This document shows, in pieces, positions 1-5,802 of a stretch of 9,247 nt of DNA (position 1 is its first letter; each line of letters opens with the position of its first letter). The notes below the pieces were generated by a model that saw only the letters and a list, made by a program, of their open reading frames with translations, was not told where the DNA came from and made no database searches. Made by a program: the position numbers and the translations under genes. This stretch comes from Victivallales bacterium. Its GTDB lineage: Bacteria > Verrucomicrobiota > Lentisphaeria > Oligosphaerales > Oligosphaeraceae. The stretch covers positions 1-9,247 of the forward strand of contig JAFYIW010000068.1 in assembly GCA_017538465.1 (NCBI GenBank), given 5' to 3'.

Positions 1-1
1 C

Positions 2-268
2 TGTATAGAGGTTAAAGGCAGTTGGAATTCTTCAGCTATAACGGCCATGAATGATCAACTTATTGCTAAATATATGGATAATGATGGTGCTGATGCAGGA
101 ATATTGCTTATTGGATGGTTTCAATCTAAAAAATGCCATCAGCAGGATAATATATGGAATGATGATCGTGAAAAGGCAAGAGAGGAAATCATGAAACAGG
201 AACAACAAGCACGCAATAATGGCAAAATAATAAAAGGGATTGTAATTGATTGTGATTATCGAATATGA
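2..268 (+). CDS. C-terminal fragment of a larger protein, PD-(D/E)XK nuclease-like domain
   Basis: The frame is open from the left edge of the window to a TGA at 266-268, so this is the 3' end of a gene that starts upstream; the ATG at 47 is internal. About 88 residues are visible. They begin with an E-x-K pair (IEVKGSWN), followed by AMNDQL..KY and a hydrophobic strand ending in IGWF. This arrangement (E-x-K, WN, QL...Y, GWF) resembles the C-terminal nuclease-like domain of some large bacterial ATPase or NACHT-type proteins, where E and K would be the catalytic pair of a PD-(D/E)XK fold. The stretch is clearly more AT-rich than the genes after it, which suggests separate ancestry. The nuclease assignment is inference from a short fragment; that the fragment is coding is more certain than its function. 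Confidence 0.55.
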   Translation, partial: CIEVKGSWNSSAITAMNDQLIAKYMDNDGADAGILLIGWFQSKKCHQQDNIWNDDREKAREEIMKQEQQARNNGKIIKGIVIDCDYRI

Positions 269-725
269 TTCATCATTCAAGAATCTTTTGGCCTAACTCA
301 CTGTGGCCTATCATTCGGCTCATCGCAAGACATTGAGAGTTCCCATGCAACGAAGATGGCGAAATCTCCCGCTTTGCCGATGCAAATTTGCCCTTGTGGG
401 CTGACCGCAAAGGCACTATGACTGCCAAACATTCCTGTCATGCTGATTCGGGCAGGTCAACGGGGTTGAAAAAGCAACCGTTCCATTGGCAAGCATGTCC
501 ATTTAGGCACGTTTCTTCCAAGACTTCGTGATTGGCATTTGCAATTTGGCAGCCATGTACGGAAAACGTGTGATTGCTCCGCTTCGTGGAGTCCCAATCT
601 GTCCCATTCTGTCAAGTTGGCGGTGGAATAGCCATTATATTTTTGAAACGAGCCGAGTTCAAGAAGGCATTTTCAACCTTCGTCACCCCGCCTACCGCGC
701 TTTTCCTTCGTAGTTTTTTTGCGTC
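269..725. other. intergenic gap of about 457 bp, no gene recognised
   Basis: I find no convincing gene here. Short open stretches exist on both strands (for example 528-713 on +) but none has a Shine-Dalgarno or family-like sequence. Visible structure: a perfect 10-bp palindrome GCAAATTTGC at 382-391, a GCCC-TTGT-GGGC hairpin at 390-401, and a bulged 8-bp hairpin at 459-482 with an A-rich loop. Composition shifts from AT-rich to GC-rich across the gap. A seven-T run at 714-720 directly precedes the next gene. It may be decayed sequence at an island edge, but that is not proven. Confidence 0.4.
459..482. repeat. inverted repeat / small hairpin
   Basis: AACGG (459-463) and TTG (466-468) can pair with CAA (475-477) and CCGTT (478-482), leaving a two-G bulge and the loop AAAAAG. 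There is no T-tract after it on the + strand, so it is not a typical intrinsic terminator there. Function unknown. Confidence 0.35.
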
Positions 726-1439
726 ATGATGAATTTCTCCTGCGTGTCCAATCCCCCGGAAGACGCCGTGCCCGACGGCTTCGTGCATCTCGAACAGGTC
801 ATCCCCGACGCGCTTCTGGAAATCCGCTACTACTCCGCCTACAACTTCGTGGGAGCACGCATCGACGGCTATGAACGCCCGACCGCACTGCTCACGGCGG
901 AGGCCGCCAGGGCGCTGAAGACGGTGGGCGACGACGTCAGGGTGCTCGGCTATCGCCTGAAAATCTACGACGCCTATCGTCCCCAGCGCGCCGTCACCCA
1001 CTTCATGAACTGGGCGAAGGACCCCTCCGACACGCGGATGAAGGCGTTTTTCTACCCGAATCTGGAGAAGTCCGACCTCTTTGCCCGGGGCTACCTCGTG
1101 GAGCATTCCGGCCACAGCCGCGGCAGCACCGTTGACCTGACGCTCTTCGACATGGCGTCGGAGCAGGAGATTGACATGGGCGGGACCTTCGACTGGTTCG
1201 GCAAGGAGAGCCACCCCGACTGGTGCGGAAACCCCGAGACCGGCGAATACACCGGCGGGTTCGCGGGCGACACCCCGCCCGCGAGCGGCAAAATCAATGC
1301 CGTGCAGTTCCGCAACCGCATGGTCCTGCGTCAGGCGATGATGCGCCACGGCTTCCGTCCGCTGGCGGAGGAATGGTGGCACTTCACGCTGGAGAATGAG
1401 CCGTACCCGAACACCTATTTCACCCACCCGGTCAAGTAG
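726..1439 (+). CDS. D-alanyl-D-alanine dipeptidase, VanX/DdpX type (peptidase M15)
   Basis: A zinc dipeptidase of family M15D that hydrolyses D-Ala-D-Ala, either for peptidoglycan turnover or as part of glycopeptide resistance. The 237-residue product carries the full VanX signature: YDAYRP with R85, SGHSRG...D with H130 and D137, and EEWWHF with E216 and H219. The spacings equal those of VanX (R71, H116, D123, E181, H184): 45 residues from R to the first H, 7 from H to D, and 3 from E to the last H. I therefore infer an active enzyme with Zn ligands H130, D137 and H219 and catalytic base E216. No signal peptide is visible, which fits cytoplasmic action. Two ATGs sit in tandem at 726 and 729 and neither has a clear Shine-Dalgarno. 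No vanH, vanA, vanR or vanS is nearby, so a role in cell-wall recycling is more likely than resistance. Confidence 0.93.
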   Translation: MMNFSCVSNPPEDAVPDGFVHLEQVIPDALLEIRYYSAYNFVGARIDGYERPTALLTAEAARALKTVGDDVRVLGYRLKIYDAYRPQRAVTHFMNWAKDPSDTRMKAFFYPNLEKSDLFARGYLVEHSGHSRGSTVDLTLFDMASEQEIDMGGTFDWFGKESHPDWCGNPETGEYTGGFAGDTPPASGKINAVQFRNRMVLRQAMMRHGFRPLAEEWWHFTLENEPYPNTYFTHPVK

Positions 1440-1468
1440 GATGATGTTTTTGAGCCAATGCCCGCGCG

Positions 1469-1483
1469 GACGACACGGAATCA
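1469..1483 (+). repeat. intergenic 15-bp repeat, copy 1 (GACGACACGGAATCA)
   Basis: This 15-mer occurs exactly again at 7577-7591. In both places AATGCC stands six bases before it (1457-1462 and 7565-7570). Both copies lie just upstream of a gene start, here 18 nt before the thioesterase ATG. It could be a regulatory site or a small dispersed intergenic repeat. Confidence 0.5.
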
Positions 1484-1501
1484 CTCAGGAGAACGAATAC
1501 C

Positions 1502-1900
1502 ATGGGGACTTTCAAGACACTCGAAGAGGCCAGGGCGTATTTCAAGGACGACGGCTTCGCCTCCGCGAACGGCATCGTGCTGGAGGAACTGGACGACGAA
1601 CACGCCCTGACCAGCGTCGTCCTGACCCACAATCACCGCAACGCGATGGGCGGCGTGATGGGCGGGGCGATCTTCACGCTGGCGGACTTCGCGTTCGCCG
1701 CGCTCTCGAACCAGCTGCACCACGGCACGGTCGCCCAGCAGATCAGCATCAACTACCTCGCCAAGCCAAAGGGCGACCGCCTGACGGCGAGGGCCGTGTG
1801 CCGCAAGAACGGCCGGAGCTCCTGCGTCATCAACGTCGATGTGACGGATGACCTGGGACGGGACGTCGCGCAGTTCGTCGGCACCGGCTTCAAGCTGTAG
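1502..1900 (+). CDS. PaaI-family hotdog thioesterase
   Basis: A 132-residue single hotdog-fold protein that probably hydrolyses an acyl-CoA or aryl-CoA thioester in the cytoplasm. The key segment is N47-A-M-G-G-V-M-G-G (47-55), followed by AIFTLADFAFA with D62. In PaaI-type enzymes this region is N..G..HGG....L.D, and the Asp after the helix is catalytic; here the His of HGG is Met, a substitution common in this subfamily as I recall it. The central strand ISINYLAKPKGDRLTARA (about 81-98) is also typical. AGGAG at 1487-1491 lies 10 nt before the ATG and fixes the start. The gene follows the dipeptidase by 62 bp on the same strand and may share its transcript. The substrate cannot be told from sequence. 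Confidence 0.88.
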   Translation: MGTFKTLEEARAYFKDDGFASANGIVLEELDDEHALTSVVLTHNHRNAMGGVMGGAIFTLADFAFAALSNQLHHGTVAQQISINYLAKPKGDRLTARAVCRKNGRSSCVINVDVTDDLGRDVAQFVGTGFKL

Positions 1901-1950
1901 CGACGCATAGTGGTCTGGTTAAATTTCTGTGCCTTGCGCTACGCGCTGCG

Positions 1951-1989
1951 GGGCAAGGGCAAAGGCGCTGAACGCCTTTCCCTTTCCCC
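1951..1989. terminator. strong imperfect hairpin between convergent genes, possible terminator
   Basis: AAAGGCG (1961-1967) and CGCCTTT (1973-1979) form a perfect 7-bp stem around the loop CTGAA. The pairing continues outward across a C/C mismatch for five pairs (1955-1959 with 1981-1985, one G-U) and then three more G-C pairs (1951-1953 with 1987-1989). It lies 51 nt after the thioesterase stop, between genes that point at each other. The following sequence is pyrimidine-rich but lacks a true T-run, so it is not a textbook intrinsic terminator. Confidence 0.45.
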
Positions 1990-2019
1990 ACACCCCTATC
2001 CCAATCCGCAGGGAATTTA

Positions 2020-2037
2020 GCACGGCTGCGCTCGTGC
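2020..2037 (-). terminator. GC-rich hairpin downstream of the minus-strand gene
   Basis: GCACG (2020-2024) and CGTGC (2033-2037) pair around an 8-nt loop. Read on the - strand the hairpin starts 20 nt after the stop codon of the 2057-3061 gene and is followed by TAAATT, only a weak U-tract. It is a plausible 3' end for that transcript. Confidence 0.35.
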
Positions 2038-2056
2038 AGACGGACGTCATTCCTGT

Positions 2057-3061
2057 TCAATCAAGGCAGTCGAGGACGGCCTGGGCGCCTTGCGGCCACT
2101 TGCGGATTTCGCGGTCCCCGAAGATGACGATGCCGTTGAGCATGCCGTTTCGGAGCATCCGCGCCGCCCTGCGCATCTGGAAGCGGAGGCATTCCGGCGG
2201 GGTTCCGAGGTCGGCGCAGCCGTAGTCGTGGATGTAGATGCCCATGAGGAGTTCCTTTCCGGGGAAGACCTGTCGGCATTTCGCCACGCGCTCGTCGAGG
2301 TCCAGAAGTTCATTTTTGCCCCAGAACCAGAGATTAATCGTGTCCAGCTGGGGGAGAATGGGCGTGAAGTCGAACGCATCCAGTTCGTGGGCGTAGATGA
2401 CGGCGGCGACCTTCATGGCGGGGTTGTGCCGACGGATGGCGGCGACGATGGGGCTGAAGACCTCGCCGCTGAGCGTCTGGTCATCGTTGTGGCCGGTGCG
2501 CGTGGCGTCATCCATTATCCCCGCGACGATATTCGGATATTTGACGGAGAAGCGGCTGATTTTCTCCGCGCACTCCTCGTCCGTCTCGGGCTGAAATTCC
2601 TCGGCGCGGCAGGTGTCGGTCATCTGGACCATCACCTGGTCGTATTTGGCCAACGGGGCGATGAACTCCTCCGTGACGGGGCCGCCGACATAGACGACGT
2701 TCCGCACCTGAAAGTAGTCCGCGCCGACCAGCAGGGTGTCGGCGGCGAGAGAGCCGAACCAGAAGGGCGTCGGACCTCCCCAGACCCATGCCTGAGCGCG
2801 CGGCACCTTCAGGTCCGCGTCGGCGGGATCCTCCAGCTGGCGGACACCCTCCAGCAGCATCGCATCCACTTCGGCGCTTACGGGGGCGACCTTGGCGTAA
2901 TAGGCCGCCGCGGCGGGCGTCACCTCGCACTGCCCGGTCAAGTCCGCGCCGGGTGCGCAGGATTCCCCGAGCTTGTGACCGGTCTCCGCAATCGCGTTCT
3001 TCTTGACGGCCCGCAATTCCTCCAGCTTGGCTTGCAGACGCGTTTTCAAGTCATCCATCAT
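2057..3061 (-). CDS. uncharacterised 334-residue protein, possibly TIM-barrel-like
   Basis: I do not recognise the family. The start is supported by AAAGGAG (3068-3074 on the - strand), six nt before tandem ATGs at 3061 and 3058. The N-terminus (1-25) is a charged, probably helical segment with no signal peptide. After it come alternating hydrophobic strands and helices: AWVWGGPTPFWFGS (91-104), VRNVVYVGG (119-127), YDQVMVQMTD (140-149), YPNIVAGIMDDAT (175-187), MKVAAVIYAHELDAF (216-230), DTINLWFWGKNEL (240-252), ELLMGIYIHDYG (270-281) and LNGIVIFGDREIRKW (308-322). Acidic and aromatic residues at the strand ends (D184, D185, E226, W245, W247, H278, D279, D316) recall a beta/alpha barrel of the glycoside-hydrolase or sugar-metabolism kind, but this is pattern inference only. 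It stands alone, convergent to the thioesterase. Confidence 0.72.
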   Translation of the reverse strand: MMDDLKTRLQAKLEELRAVKKNAIAETGHKLGESCAPGADLTGQCEVTPAAAAYYAKVAPVSAEVDAMLLEGVRQLEDPADADLKVPRAQAWVWGGPTPFWFGSLAADTLLVGADYFQVRNVVYVGGPVTEEFIAPLAKYDQVMVQMTDTCRAEEFQPETDEECAEKISRFSVKYPNIVAGIMDDATRTGHNDDQTLSGEVFSPIVAAIRRHNPAMKVAAVIYAHELDAFDFTPILPQLDTINLWFWGKNELLDLDERVAKCRQVFPGKELLMGIYIHDYGCADLGTPPECLRFQMRRAARMLRNGMLNGIVIFGDREIRKWPQGAQAVLDCLD

Positions 3062-3086
3062 CTTCTACTCCTTTCCCTGAATCCGT

Positions 3087-3101
3087 GCCCCCGACAGGGG
3101 C
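3087..3101 (-). other. hairpin in the 5' leader of the minus-strand gene
   Basis: GCCCC (3087-3091) and GGGGC (3097-3101) form a perfect 5-bp stem. On the - strand it lies after a six-T run and 12 nt before the AAAGGAG of the 334-residue protein's gene. It might influence translation or be incidental. Confidence 0.25.
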
Positions 3102-3311
3102 AAAAAACGAAAACCTGGCCGTCTGTTGACTCCAGGCGTATTGTGAATGCCTCCCAACCCCCTGGCAATGGTTTCTCAACGAACTTGCCCTGCCCTACCC
3201 GTCAATTTAGCGCCTCATCCCACCACTGTCCGATAAAACGTCCCGCGAAACCCGCGAAACTGGACAATTGCCATTTGGAAGAATATCTCCTCATTCTGAT
3301 TTGAGAGAATG

Positions 3312-3339
3312 CCCGCAGGCTTACGGCATCAGCAGAAGC
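3312..3339 (+). repeat. 28-bp imperfect direct repeat, copy 1
   Basis: This segment matches 5735-5762 at 26 of 28 positions in the same orientation. In the corresponding frame both copies read P-Q-A-Y-G-I-S; one difference is silent (GCT/GCC) and the other changes R to G. Here it lies between genes, in a short open frame that runs on from the preceding stop (TAG 3208-3210) to a TAA at 3370-3372. It could be a duplicated gene tail, a recombination or attachment scar, or the end of a decayed gene. Confidence 0.6.
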
Positions 3340-3347
3340 ACTATATT
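3321..3347 (+). promoter_or_regulatory. possible promoter of the ATPase gene
   Basis: TATATT at 3342-3347 resembles a -10 box; TTACGG at 3321-3326 is a weak -35 at 15 bp. If it is real, transcription begins near 3354. That rules out the ATG at 3350 as start and favours the ATG at 3395. Confidence 0.25.
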
Positions 3348-3394
3348 AGATGTTGTCAGGGGAAACACATAATAACACATCACGGGGAAAAAAG

Positions 3395-4849
3395 ATGGGC
3401 TTACTTGAAGAAATCGCTCGGGGCGAGCCATACGATCTTGAATTCAAGCTGATTCCGAATGAGGACCGCATCAAGTACCTGAAGACAGTCGTGGCCTTTG
3501 CCAACGGGAGAGGCGGGCGACTTCTCTTCGGGGTGGCCAATGACCGCACGATCCCTGGCATCGCCAACGACAAGGCGTATGCAGAGTTGGACGGAATCAC
3601 CAATTCCATCTCGGACGCCTGTTCGCCACGCATCCCCATTGACGCGGGAATCGAGAACATTGACGGGAGATCCGTTATTGTTGTGGATGTACTGGCTGGC
3701 TCGCGGTGTCCATATTTCATCAAGTCCGAAGGGGAGAAGGACGGCGTCTATATCCGCGTGGGAGCGACCACGCAACGGGCCGATGACGCGACACGCCGCG
3801 AACTTGCGCTCTTGAGCGACGGACGCAGTTTCGACGCCGAGCCATGCCCCAAGGCCAAAATCGACGACAAGCGCATCAAAGCGCTCTGCTCGATGATGTA
3901 CCGCATTGCCCGGAAGAACTGCGACACCGAGGCTGAACGGCGGACTGTCAAGCGCATCACCCCGGAACAGCTGGAGGCGTGGGGTGTCATCTCCAAGGTG
4001 CGCGACAGATGGATTGGCTCCAACGCCTACGCGCTCCTCACTGGCGACCCCGCATTCGCCATCCGGCTCAAATGCGGTCTCTTCAAGGGCGACGACAAGG
4101 ATATATTTCTCGACCGGCGCGAGTTCACCGGCTCCGTGCCGGAACTCATTGACATCGGTCTGGACTACATCCTTGCCAAAATCAACATGGGCTGCTATTT
4201 CCAAGGGGCATATCGCCACGACCGCTATGAACTTCCCCCTGATGAAATGCGCGAACTGGTCATCAACGCCTTTGCGCATCGCCAATACCTCCAGCACGAC
4301 GCCCCCGTCTTCATCGCCATTTACGACTCCCGCATTGAAATCACCTCACCAGGCGGACTTCCCCGCGGGCAGACCGTGGAGCGCGCATTGGCAGGTTTCT
4401 CCAAAATCCGCAACGACGTGCTCGCCAAGGCTCTCAACTATATGCGCTTCATTGAAGAATGGGGCAGTGGTTTGAAGCGCGTGAATGACGTGCTTGGAGA
4501 ATATGGCATACCAAAGTTCTCCATCGAGGATGCCGGCTTTGCCGTCAGGATGAATGTCTTTAGGGCCAAGACACCAGCAAAAGAAGCAGATGATGTCGCA
4601 TTAAATGTCGCATTAAACGCAAATGATGGCGTACCAGAACAGAACGATGTCGCATTAAATGTCGCGACAAATGTCGCATTAAATCGCAAACTTGTCGCAT
4701 TAGTCAAGGCCAATCCTGGTATCAATCGCATGCAACTTGCAGAAAAGTTGAGTGTGACAACTCGGACAATAGACAGAGTATTGGTATCGGTAGGGGATGC
4801 TGTCGTTCGACGCGGTAGTAAGAAGACGGGCGGATACTACTGCAAATAG
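3395..4849 (+). CDS. AlbA_2 (Schlafen-like) / GHKL-type ATP-binding protein with C-terminal winged helix
   Basis: A 484-residue protein of the family often labelled ATP-binding protein, RecG-related or transcriptional regulator. Domain order from the ATG at 3395: AlbA_2/Schlafen-type domain at 1-140 (LEFK at 15-18, AFANGRGGRLLFGV at 34-47); a GHKL-like ATPase domain at about 250-390 with N-box ELVINAFAHRQY (E287, N291, H295), G1-like SPGGLP (318-323) and G2-like EEWGSGLKR (354-362); a repetitive linker (400-436); and a winged helix (432-484) with a clear HTH, MQLAEKLSVTTRTIDRVL. An in-frame ATG at 3350 would add 15 residues, but the family usually starts MxLLEEI and a purine-rich GGGGAAAAAAG precedes 3395. 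Members occur in defence islands and as DNA-binding regulators; the actual role is not established. It is the first gene of the tandem array, 41 bp before vsr. Confidence 0.88.
   Translation: MGLLEEIARGEPYDLEFKLIPNEDRIKYLKTVVAFANGRGGRLLFGVANDRTIPGIANDKAYAELDGITNSISDACSPRIPIDAGIENIDGRSVIVVDVLAGSRCPYFIKSEGEKDGVYIRVGATTQRADDATRRELALLSDGRSFDAEPCPKAKIDDKRIKALCSMMYRIARKNCDTEAERRTVKRITPEQLEAWGVISKVRDRWIGSNAYALLTGDPAFAIRLKCGLFKGDDKDIFLDRREFTGSVPELIDIGLDYILAKINMGCYFQGAYRHDRYELPPDEMRELVINAFAHRQYLQHDAPVFIAIYDSRIEITSPGGLPRGQTVERALAGFSKIRNDVLAKALNYMRFIEEWGSGLKRVNDVLGEYGIPKFSIEDAGFAVRMNVFRAKTPAKEADDVALNVALNANDGVPEQNDVALNVATNVALNRKLVALVKANPGINRMQLAEKLSVTTRTIDRVLVSVGDAVVRRGSKKTGGYYCK
4592..4702 (+). repeat. 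in-frame 12-bp repeats (TGTCGCATTAAA) encoding V-A-L-N
   Basis: Exact copies start at 4594, 4606, 4648 and 4672. A variant (TGTCGCGACAAA) starts at 4660 and a 10-bp partial copy at 4693. All are in the same reading frame and give a D/N-V-A-L-N linker between the ATPase and winged-helix domains. Because the unit is 12 bp, copy-number change alters only linker length and does not shift the frame. Confidence 0.9.
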
Positions 4850-4890
4850 GTATGCCACATTCTACTGCAAGTCAAGTCTAATAGAACGCA

Positions 4891-5301
4891 ATGGACACGA
4901 TCACTCCAGAGCAGCGCAGCGAGGTGATGAGCCATATTCGGTCGAAGGACACGAAGCCGGAGATGGTCGTGCGACGGCATCTGCACGCCCTGGGGTTCCG
5001 CTTCCGCCTCCACTCGTCCAAACTGCCTGGGCACCCCGACATCGTGCTGCCCAAGTGGCACACGGTCATCTTCGTGAACGGCTGCTTCTGGCATCGTCAC
5101 CAGGGATGCAAGGCCGCCAGCACCCCGAAGTCCAACGTGGCGTTCTGGACGGCGAAGTTCGCGCGGAATGTCGCTCGGGACAAGAAGGAGCACGCGGCCT
5201 TGCAGCGGGCCGGCTGGCACGTGATTGTCCTGTGGGAGTGCCAGGTGAAGAAGGGACTATCGAGGCTGGCACGGCGCATCCAGGGAGGCAACGTCCGATG
5301 A
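4891..5301 (+). CDS. vsr: very short patch repair (Vsr) mismatch endonuclease
   Basis: A 136-residue Vsr-type PD-(D/E)XK endonuclease that nicks next to T:G mismatches left by deamination of 5-methylcytosine. The signature is complete: MSHIRSKDTKPE (13-24, E24), LPGHPDIVLPK with catalytic D50, VNGCFWHRHQGC (62-73), NVARD with D97, and WEC at 115-117. C65, H70, C73 and C117 match the Zn ligands of the E. coli enzyme, and F66-W67 are the intercalating aromatics. N63 replaces E. coli H64, as in many homologues I recall. The family pairs with a Dcm-type cytosine methyltransferase, but none is in the window. The ATG at 4891 fits the usual family start; no good Shine-Dalgarno is visible. Its stop overlaps the next ATG by four bases, suggesting translational coupling with the NUDIX gene. 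Confidence 0.95.
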   Translation: MDTITPEQRSEVMSHIRSKDTKPEMVVRRHLHALGFRFRLHSSKLPGHPDIVLPKWHTVIFVNGCFWHRHQGCKAASTPKSNVAFWTAKFARNVARDKKEHAALQRAGWHVIVLWECQVKKGLSRLARRIQGGNVR

Positions 5302-5786
5302 ACTGCACCCTCTGCAATATGTGCATGATAGAGGACAGGGCGACGGGGCGCGTGCTGGTCCAGCATCGTCTGCCGAAGGCGACCAATCCGTGGTGCGGGC
5401 TGACCTTCCCCGGCGGGCACGTGGAGGCGGGGGAGTCCATCACGGCCTCGACCATCCGCGAAATCCGCGAAGAGACGGGCCTGAACGTCTCGAATCTGCG
5501 GATGTGCGGCGTGGTGGAGTGGGAGACCATCGGCAAACGCGCCGACGGCTCGCCCGCCGAGGTGTCCGACGACTCCAAGTACATCGTCTTCATGTTCCGC
5601 ACCAGCACCTTCACGGGCGAACTCAACTCCTCCGCCGAGGGGCGGATGGAGTGGATGACGCTGGACGAAATGCGCCAGGGCGGCCTCGCGCCGCACATGG
5701 AGGAGTACCTCCGCGTCCTGCTGGAAGATGACGTCCCGCAGGCCTACGGCATCAGCGGAAGCGGACGGCTGGGAGTAGTGAAATAA
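5298..5786 (+). CDS. NUDIX hydrolase, MutT/8-oxo-dGTP diphosphatase-like
   Basis: A 162-residue NUDIX enzyme that probably hydrolyses a nucleoside diphosphate linked to another moiety. The Nudix box is intact at 40-62: G40, E46, then REIREETGL (54-62), so E58 and E59 can bind Mg2+. It is preceded by LTFPGG, as in MutT-type enzymes. The N-terminus has a CxxCxxC cluster (C3, C6, C9) with no obvious function. GGGAGG (5283-5288) lies 9 nt before the ATG, inside the end of vsr, and the ATGA overlap implies coupled translation. The same frame is open upstream to 4797, but that part overlaps vsr and lacks family similarity, so it is not included. Coupling of a possible oxidised-nucleotide sanitiser to a mismatch nuclease hints at a joint DNA-maintenance role, which is inference. 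The last residues (from about 147) coincide with the 28-bp repeat. Confidence 0.92.
   Translation: MNCTLCNMCMIEDRATGRVLVQHRLPKATNPWCGLTFPGGHVEAGESITASTIREIREETGLNVSNLRMCGVVEWETIGKRADGSPAEVSDDSKYIVFMFRTSTFTGELNSSAEGRMEWMTLDEMRQGGLAPHMEEYLRVLLEDDVPQAYGISGSGRLGVVK
5735..5762 (+). repeat. 28-bp imperfect direct repeat, copy 2, in the NUDIX 3' end
   Basis: This matches 3312-3339 at 26 of 28 positions and encodes P-Q-A-Y-G-I-S near the C-terminus of the NUDIX protein, after the conserved fold. Similarity continues weakly in protein terms on the 3' side (L-x-V-V-K/R). With copy 1 it brackets the ATPase, vsr and NUDIX genes. Confidence 0.6.
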
Positions 5787-5802
5787 GCAACTTCTTTTTG
5801 CG

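Noticed and set aside
528..713. 61-codon + strand frame in the gap
   Set aside because: There is no ribosome binding site or recognisable sequence, and it is broken by stops on either side; not supported as a gene.
612..1484. Minus-strand frame of 290 codons over the dipeptidase
   Set aside because: The + strand encodes an unmistakable VanX-type enzyme with all catalytic residues, so the antisense frame is a shadow.
3242..3259. Tandem 9-bp repeat CCCGCGAAA x2
   Set aside because: Two copies only in non-coding DNA; too short to distinguish from chance.
2090..3304. Long + strand open frame of 404 codons opposite the minus-strand gene
   Set aside because: It is a shadow produced by GC-rich codon bias. 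The - strand frame has a proper AAAGGAG site, tandem ATGs and a globular strand/helix pattern; the + frame shows none of these and runs into the gap.
3350..3394. Earlier ATG for the ATPase gene
   Set aside because: No ribosome site precedes it, the 15 extra residues are not family-like, and a possible -10 box lies directly upstream.
4797..5297. Upstream extension of the NUDIX frame
   Set aside because: It overlaps vsr in another frame and has no family similarity; a good ribosome binding site and ATG at 5298 give a normal-length NUDIX protein.
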